64,000 nt of DNA from Marsupella aquatica. Its lineage: Eukaryota > Marchantiophyta. Positions within the stretch are counted from its first letter, which is position 1, and the number at the start of each line of letters is the position of its first letter. Shown piece after piece: positions 56,595 to 64,000 of the stretch. A program made the translations under genes and the position numbers. Under the pieces are notes generated by a model. That model had not been told where the DNA came from, made no database searches, and was given only the letters and a program-made list of their open reading frames with translations. Where the stretch lies: positions 7,440,001-7,504,000 of the forward strand of contig OZ316895.1 of assembly GCA_973895155.1 (NCBI GenBank), in the 5' to 3' direction.

Positions 56595-58797
56595 GAACAG
56601 ATCGACAGAAGCGATCAAAGTCTAGGTCAAAATCCAGGTCACCCGTGAGGGTCTTAAGGGAGTTTTTTACTTCGCCGGGGGATACTGGGAGGCACACTAA
56701 TGAGCCCATCCAAAGCATGATTGAGCAACTGGAAGAAGTTAGTGAGACTGGTGGACAGGTGGTGCAAGGCACATATTTGAGCGTGAGTAAGACCATCACG
56801 ACTACTACTCTTCTTGAACAAGGTCTTCAACCGATCGTTCCTGTAGGAGTGGATGGCCAGCACTCTGCGACACCCAAGTCTGTCGACGTTAGAGGAGAGA
56901 CAGAGCTCACCGACCAGGATGGAGACGCTGACGAAGAGCATTCTTGGGATCAGGGCAGTCACGACAACGAGGATGATTACCATGATCATGTACCACTCGA
57001 CGCAGATATCTCCCGACAGGTACAAAAAACTAACAGATCAGTCGTTTTTTTCTAGTTAATTGAATATTTAATTTTATGATCGGGGAGACTGTTGCAGCTA
57101 CTTGGCCTTCGGGACCCTCTCAGAAAGAAATGGTCGTCAAGCGGGAATTAGATGAAAGAAGGGTTTTTACAACCAGTTCGTTCGCCTTTAAGTCAGAACT
57201 TAAGCAAGAAAGGGAGGGAAATAAAGTCAAGGAACTGACGTTCAGCAGAAGTCAGTTCGGATAATTAATGGATTGGAAAAAAAATGACAGAGGAACATCA
57301 CGAAAAACGGTCCTTACGTCTTGGTTGGCACATTATCCAAAAGCTAAAATTTACGCTTCAGAGTGTGCACAAGCATATGAGTTTGAAGGGACAAACTTAA
57401 TGCAATAGGAGACTGGCTGACAGTCCTAACTGTGATCACAAATCACAGGTGGCAAATCAGTTGATAGGAAGCATGGGAGGCCGTTTTTCGGATGATCTTG
57501 GCATCAATGTCGACGTCAGCGATAACGCAGTGGAACGCTGGTTCTTGGCTGCAAACTTCTACTGCCGTTCTGTCTCATTTGATGTCGCCAGAAAGACCTA
57601 TAAGGTACTTTGACTTCACCTTTAATCCTTGGCCGAACAGAGCTTTAATCGAGTTCTTCAGTGCAGCTAAGACATCTCTTGTTCCATGAAGCTTATATAT
57701 GCCCCTTATACATTATTGTTGGTGAGGATGATCAAACAAAGTGAGGGACAGAATAATACTTGGTAGCAGTGGCGGAAAGGTTGAGTTTGAAAGGTCATGA
57801 AAGTTGAGTTCTTTGTCATAGAGCCTCAGTATTGTACGATTCCATTGTGAGTACTGTTGTGGGGTCTTGTTTGCTTTCTGACGTATTTAGACAAACTTGA
57901 TCGAAGCAGGAACTCTCTGAGGCAGGTGTATCTAAGACGTCCGACCTCCTGACTATAGAAGAGAGCAGACTTGCTGATATTTTGGAGCGGACCGGATATA
58001 CCAAGTATGGGAAAAGGTAAAAAGTGGCTATTGAAACTCAGCTTCAAACGAATGTTATCTTTGTTGTCATTTCATCTGTACGGCACGAAGACCACGTGTT
58101 TACTGCAGCACTCTTTTTCTTCGGTTGTCTTGATTGGACTAACCTAGTACACACAGGAAGTGTGTTCCAAAACCTATTTAAGCGAAGACTGGTTTTGTCA
58201 ATTGAAAAGCTTGCCATTGTTCCCTGACTAAAATATGTTACTCACCTGTGGACTTAACTATGTCACAGGGTGGCATCGCAGTTGAAGAAGCTGGCAATCC
58301 ACTTAGAAGAGAACAACTGGGGTCGTGTCTCAACGTTCAAACACACAACTGACAGCCAAGAGCTTATCCGTCAACTTCGCACTATACCCGGAGTAAAGCT
58401 ACATGCAGCTCGAGTATTCCTTAGGTGTGTGTTACTAATGTGTTACTCGCGCATTTCATTGATGGCTTAACGTGCTTAAAATGTAGCATTGTTTTGGTAT
58501 TGAAGAACTTTGTTTCTGTCATCTCAAAGCAACTGGACTGGGTTTTCCGCTTACCTTCGATCTGCGCTAAATGTGCCCAGGGAACTCCGAGGGGTGTGGA
58601 CGGGCGTACCAATAGGATTCGACACGAGGACAAAACGTGCTGCCCTGCATTTGAAATTAATTGGTTCCATTAAAGCTTCGTCTAATCCGGAATTTGTGCT
58701 TTCTGAGTTCTCTCAGTCTGCAGGTAATCGAAGGATGCCAAACGTGCCTGCAATAAAAACAATAGAGGATATTTTGACCAATCTAAGCATGATCTGA
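56595..58797 (+). CDS. Helix-hairpin-helix (endonuclease III-like) domain protein, five 3' exons
   Basis: Exons 56595-57019, 57449-57604, 57910-58016, 58269-58424 and 58530-58797 join with correct GT..AG sites and phases to about 370 residues ending at a stop. The first exon encodes an RS-rich linker (KRSKSRSKSRSPVR), a TSPGDTGR segment and an acidic stretch (DQDGDADEEHSWDQGSHDN). The rest forms an all-helical domain: NAVERWFLAANFYCR, SEAGVSKTSDLL, ADILERTGYTKYGKRVA and a hairpin-like LRTIPGVKLHAARVFL. The order resembles bacterial HhH proteins of the endonuclease III / DNA glycosylase superfamily. I see no Lys/Asp catalytic pair and no C-terminal four-cysteine iron-sulphur motif, so it may bind DNA without glycosylase activity. 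A further open stretch at about 57097-57264 fits no phase and is left in the intron. Confidence 0.68.
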
Positions 58798-61380
58798 ATC
58801 GATGATTCTTGCTGGCTCTTTGATCTCGATCTGGTCACCTTCGCTAAGCGCACAGAGTCTCCAGTATGGGCTTCAAAAGCGTAGAGGGAATACCAGACAG
58901 TGCTGAATTGACTAGGTAGATTGCAAGTTCATATTCTATAATTGTGCCAAGAAGCTGACTGTATGATGTTTTAACTGTGAAGGTATCGATGTGAGAGATC
59001 TTGAGGTCGCTTTGTTCAAGCTTGGTTCGGAGCATGAAACCAAGTATGGCGAGTGCCCGGGTGGAGCGAGTTGCACAGCCCTACTCCCGACCGAGAAACT
59101 CGTGGACTTATTGCCTTCAGACATACTGTTATAGTATAAGGAGCATTCATTTTGTTGTCCAATTTTCGAATACCACATGATTTAAGAGCCAGCGGCACAA
59201 GATGGGACACAGTTAGCCTGCACATGAGATCCAGCATGCAATATAGTTGTACAACTCTCGAACATCACATAAATCAATGGCCACCAACACAAACTGGGGT
59301 ACAGTTGGGCTTCATATGACACTAGACGTTCCACCTTATCACTGCAAGTTGTGGAGATGACAGAAATATTTCACTCTTCTGCGGCTGGCTGTGCGGATTT
59401 TTGAAGTCAAATATTGAGGACCCTGAAGGTTGATCTACTAGTGGTTGCAGGAATCAACAGTTGATGTTGCTCCAACATCAAAGACGAGAAGCAATGTGAA
59501 TTCTGTGCATACAAGTTGCTTCAGCACCGGTTACAAAAAAGAAAAGACGTGATGTACTGTAGCTTTTTTGAAGTTATGTAAATTTCGTGGTTTGGTTTGA
59601 AACTGCCCAAAGCTCTTACCCTTACCTGAGGGAGATGGGCTATAGTGTAGGCTAGGAAAAGATAACAATGTAGATAGGCAAAGTGCAGAGCATAATTATC
59701 CAGGGCGAGCGCAAGGGCAGTAAGTTCTCGAACAGTGAAGCAAAAGCCAGCAGAATGTACGAAAGATGAATTTTGTAGGAAGTGAAAATTTATGTCTACA
59801 TATTCCTCGGTTTTGATATAAGTATGGATATGTAATTGACATGAGAAGCACTCTTTCGCAATGGTCTTGAAGAAGTAAGGACGTGTGAGAAATAGCAGTC
59901 TCGTCTCCATTCCTTGCTGTCCATTAACGCAACCACCTTGCAAAATTTAACTTGAGATTTGTTGGTGTAACCTCAAGTTCCTTCTGAACCCCATGTTCAC
60001 TACAAGCTTTGATTTCACAAAACACCGTCGGAAACTTCTTTCAAGAACAAACATTCACTACTCAATGAACAGGCCACTTTTCAAATCAAACCGAAACGTT
60101 CACTCTTCCATTGCAAATTGTCCGACACTGGATTTCGAAATTAGCCGATGCACGACGTTATGAGTCGACGTCTCTGATCTAAATGTCGCCGCTACTAGCT
60201 TTATGAAAAAAAATGTCTTCCTCTATCCATTCTAATATGGTTGGCCGACAATTCAAGGAAGAGAAGTCGGAACTTCAGACATACCCGGTTGTAAGCGAGA
60301 GTCTCGTCTGCTAGATTAGATCATGTCCTGAATCATGAAAGTGAAAACTGCATGCCTACAAGGCCGAGTGTCTCAATCCACTATCTCATTGAATAACACT
60401 GATCACAGCATGAGAGGACCAACACTCATGTGTGACTGTTTTGATCAAAATGGATATTTTGCGCATATCTCTGTCGCTTGAATTGGGATTTGATCTTGAT
60501 GAACTGATTTCAATGCAATGGAGGGTGGAAGTTCTGTACAATGTTACATTCATGTACCTGCAAATTTTCGGATCAGCTCTCCGTGTAACCATGTTCACAG
60601 CGAGACCAAGATCAGAAGGCTTATGTGTACATTCCCTTGAATACTGATGAGTGCATAGGCCCATCCTTCATATGCGGAGTGTGCGGAGTGTCGCAACCCC
60701 ATATCAGTCACCGGTATCAGGTATGAGTCGCTCCCATCAGTCAGGGGATTTCATTATCTGTAAAGCGTGCAGCTATAGTAACACTCCATACAAACGATTG
60801 AAATAAAATATTTTGATTTATCATGATATGGTGATATGGAGTGGCATAGTACATCATGTATTGTCACATTTTGATGTGTAATTACCAAAACATCCGAATA
60901 TTACGTGGGGTACTCCTTTCTGGATTGTTTGGCTTACATTGTGATTAGAGTACTTTGTAACGGACCTTAAGCTTTTAGTAAGACCAGCCTGTTCCTATCC
61001 GACTCCTGGTACGCCAAGCCATTGTATTGCATGATTAAACTGGAGAAGTGCATGAACTATTACTCTGTGCAATTGTCAGCTTCACTTATCAATAAATGTC
61101 AATTGTAGTGTATATTGTACATTGTGGATAAATGCCTGTATACACATGCATAGTTTGCTCTAGCTATATATTGGTCATGTAGTGATGGGTCACCATGCAC
61201 TTTTTGGTGCAGTTACATATAAGGGAGATGCTGGAAATTTTTGGGAAGAGGTGATTGTCTTGCACATATCCACATTAGGCAGTTATACACTGCGGACTCT
61301 AGTATAAGGGCTTGCGCTTTTTAAATTTTGCACGTTGATCATGCTGGATAAGTGTTAAATTCTTGCCCTTCTTTCAGATT
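58798..61380. other. 3' flank and intergenic DNA, no supported gene
   Basis: Contains the 3' end of the preceding gene and moderately AT-rich DNA. A 140-codon minus-strand frame at 59521-59943 has no recognisable domain and uncertain coding status. Confidence 0.35.
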
Positions 61381-64000
61381 CATTCGTGGATTGTCATCTA
61401 GGCCCACTACGCCATCGTGGGATAACTAGAAAAGGATTTTGCAACATAGTCTTTCAGAGGGGGTGGATCCACCAAATGGCCGGGGCACCGCACCAAACAC
61501 CAAGGATCCTGGGGACACACAATAGGGGGACCACACCCACAAAAGCGCAAGGGCCCATGGAACCAAATGAGTCCAATATGGCAACCAGCAAAGACACTAC
61601 AAAACCTCCACACCAGCCACCTGGCACGGGCTAGAGAGTCAAACACAAAAGGCAGCCAGTGGGCTCCAACTGGAGGAAAAGGGAAGTGAAGTCCACTCAC
61701 AAACACCAGATTGATACACATATCCAAGGAAAAACTTAATTATATAAGGGACCTCATGCAAAATTCCTGAGCAATGTTGTTCACAGCTACAGATTATTCA
61801 ATGATCTGTTCATGAAATTACTAACATCCTTTCTACTCTACATTTGTTCATGATTTTATCATCATGAGATGGACTCCTCTTTTAATACCCCTAATGAAAT
61901 CATTTTCATTCAAGCACCAGGTTACTTGATCTCATACTAAGAATTGGCACGGAACCCGGACCTAAGCAATTCATGCTCACGTGTCTACAGTAGGAAACTT
62001 AAGCCTTTGAGGTTTTGTCTTTGACAGTACATTTTGCTTTCCCAACAAAGGTTTTTACATGATTCGACGCATGTTATGTTTTGCTCCTTTGATTAATTGT
62101 TGTTCTCCACATGAGTTATTCTAATTCTCTTTTTCTTTTTCTTTCTTTTTGTATTCTAATGCTCTTTTTCAACTCCAAAATTCTATCTTTATTTCTTATT
62201 CTTTTTTGGCATTTACACTTGACTCATAATTTGTACTTTGTGTACAATTATAAAGACCTGTCTTTTCCTTTCTTTTTCTTTGATACAGAGTTTCGTCGCT
62301 GACATCCCTCAATGTTTTCTATGCATGAAGAAAGTAAACCCAATCTTCAGATCCATGATGACATTGGGGGAAACTTTTGGGGGGAATTGATCAGCCATGT
62401 ATATGATAAGGGGTCTGAATTTGAAGAGAAATTTCAATTCTTCTGCTAGAGAACTTTCAATTCTTTTGCTAGAGAACTTTCTCCCTACTCTCTAGTGCTG
62501 AAGATGGCATGGCCCTGCTCAAGGTCCAAGTTTAGAGCATTTTCTTGTTTCTTTCCAAATCTGGAGAGGCATTAATTTCTTCTTTCCAAGAATGGGTGAC
62601 AAGTGTTGGCTCCAACAAAAACCAACCCACTGTCTCTTTTCTATCGCTATAAGCAATTCCATTCTATGCAGTATGCAATTGACTGCTGGCGTGTAAATTG
62701 TACACTTGTTCTTCAAAGACACTGCTTTGGTGGGGGAGCTAGTTTGTTCTGATAGCGAGCTAAACCGATTTGCATTACCTCTCATTTGAAGTGTAGCTCA
62801 TGATGAAATCAACTCCTCCACTCAGGAGAGTGAACTACAATAGTGACCCCAGCATCTTTATGCAACTTGGCATAAGTGAGGGGGTGCCCAATTGGACCAG
62901 TCAGGCGGGTTGTCTTGCTTCTTTGTAGACAACAATACTTTTGATCACCCTTCAGAAACGGCTTATAGTGGTGAATTCTTACACTCCAACAAACATCACA
63001 ACTCCCATGGCAAGTGAGACTGGCTGATCTTTAAGCTCTGCTGGCCGTGTTCCTTGAGGCATTATAAGTTCTAGACATGCCTAAAAAGTTCACTACTTCG
63101 TAGCTGGACTCGATGCTGGACTGAGAAAGAATGATTGCTAATCCAGACATTTTGAGTTAAAATAGACGAGTTTGAGAGCCCCTGCTTTGCATGCCCTGAA
63201 AAACTTATGTCCCTGAAAAACTTAATATGCCCCCAAAAGCTATGCCTCTTGCTGGCTACAACAAAGACCGTCATCATTTGTAGTATATAATTACACTTCT
63301 ATCTTCACAGTGCAGCAAAAAATCTAGTCAAAACCTTGTCTCAATTGTTTCCACATTTCATTGAGGACAGTAGTGGGCAGCAGAAAGAAGCTTGAATGGA
63401 AGCAACAAGCCAAACTTAAGGAGATGAGTTTTGGAAGTACTAAAACAAATAAACCTGCAAAGCCTGAAGCTTTGACTTGGAAAATTGATCCAGCAGTGTC
63501 ATATTTAAATGGCAAATGAAAACAATTAGTAGAAGTAGATTCCACTTTATGCAGAGGAACAAGCCCAATGTCCACTAAAGATTCCATTCCTTGCACATGT
63601 AATACTCACAAAGTTAGAGAAATTAGTAAACCTCTCAAGCATAGCACTTGTGAAGAATCACAGCCTGAGGAGAGTGAGTAGAAATGGAGAACTGAGATTT
63701 TCTATTCATTCAATTGGAAAAGGTTTTTTTCCCTGAAAAACTCTGTTTAATTATATTAAGAGAGATAACATACAAGGGTGATGGCTTGCAAGGGTAGACT
63801 AACCCAGAGGTTGGCATGGTCCATGCATGCATTGGAGCAAGGTGGACCCTGAGATAGGCCTGCTGGCTACAATTTGATTTCCTTCAGTATGGTCCGATCA
63901 TTTATAGAATTGGAAGTTTCAGTTTCTTGATTTTGTTTATGGGTTCTACACATTTGCTATGTTAGTATACATTTTTGATTGACCTGTCTGATTATTTGGG
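61381..64000. other. AT-rich intergenic DNA, no supported gene
   Basis: A Pro/Thr-rich plus-strand frame at 61386-61634 could be a mobile-element remnant but has no diagnostic motif. A 26-bp duplication ('TTTCAATTCTT(C/T)TGCTAGAGAAC') lies at about 62428-62480. 'CCTGAAAAACTTA' is duplicated near 63195-63225. Nothing else was recognised. Confidence 0.35.

Noticed and set aside
57097-57264. Open stretch reading TWPSGPSQKEMVVKREL after a CAG acceptor, as an extra exon
   Set aside because: Its phase does not match the exon ending at 57019, while a direct join 57019 to 57449 is in phase.
1-64000. CRISPR array, prokaryotic operon or phage region
   Set aside because: The repeats have no regular spacer structure with unique spacers, and the genes have eukaryotic introns.

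Overview
This is nuclear DNA of a land plant. The genes have short exons with GT..AG introns (plus-strand and minus-strand), one protein starts with a plastid transit peptide, and a plant-type GT37 fucosyltransferase is present. Genes are separated by kilobases of AT-rich DNA full of decayed mobile elements and minisatellites. Base composition and the mix of single-exon and many-exon genes would fit an early-diverging lineage such as a liverwort or other bryophyte, but I cannot prove the species from sequence alone. No prokaryotic operon, CRISPR array or phage is present.

Genes, left to right. (1) Minus strand, 179-2902: the first seven coding exons of TAF5, a TFIID subunit; the WD40 part lies beyond base 1. 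(2) Plus, 10662-12461: an intronless GT37 (xyloglucan-type) fucosyltransferase. (3) Minus, 17383-19836: an 817-residue disordered, basic, TP/SP-rich protein with a KEN box, of unknown function. (4) Minus, 35385-36950: a 521-residue Ser/Gln/Arg-rich protein with a C-terminal Cys-rich tail, of unknown function. (5) Minus, 52180-54514: a six-exon gene for a plastid multi-pass membrane protein, reconstructed from splice sites. (6) Plus, about 55.3-58.8 kb: a multi-exon gene whose 3' half encodes an RS-rich linker followed by a helix-hairpin-helix (endonuclease III-like) domain. Genes 5 and 6 are divergent and share a roughly 0.8-kb intergenic promoter region. Weaker gene candidates lie at 13.7, 16.1, 17.1 and 32.6-34.1 kb.

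Mobile and repeated DNA. A decayed Ty1/copia element (integrase and reverse transcriptase) lies at 41.5-42.7 kb; its integrase carries an internal 100-bp tandem amplification. Two tRNA-derived SINE-like relics lie at 5.5 and 40.8 kb, and a plastid trnQ-like scrap at 28.5 kb. A large fold-back made of two inverted MITE copies occupies 14.2-14.95 kb, with a third copy at 3.55 kb. A second small TIR family has copies at 3.7 and 6.7 kb. A dispersed repeat pair lies at 23.1 and 43.0 kb. Tandem arrays include a 19-bp purine-rich array (23.4-23.8 kb), an 80-86 bp array (25.0-25.5 kb), an 84-bp array (44.6-45.1 kb), and a long degenerate array with a 'GCCCATTGGATCC' core (38.95-40.6 kb, with an orphan unit at 47.1 kb).

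The most unusual non-genic structures are a 500-bp extremely G-rich, strand-asymmetric block at 21.0-21.5 kb, a cluster of five 18-20 bp palindromes with mirrored spacing at 27.47-27.63 kb, and the inverted-MITE fold-back. I see no multi-gene 'system'; the interest lies in these repeat structures and in the unnamed genes.
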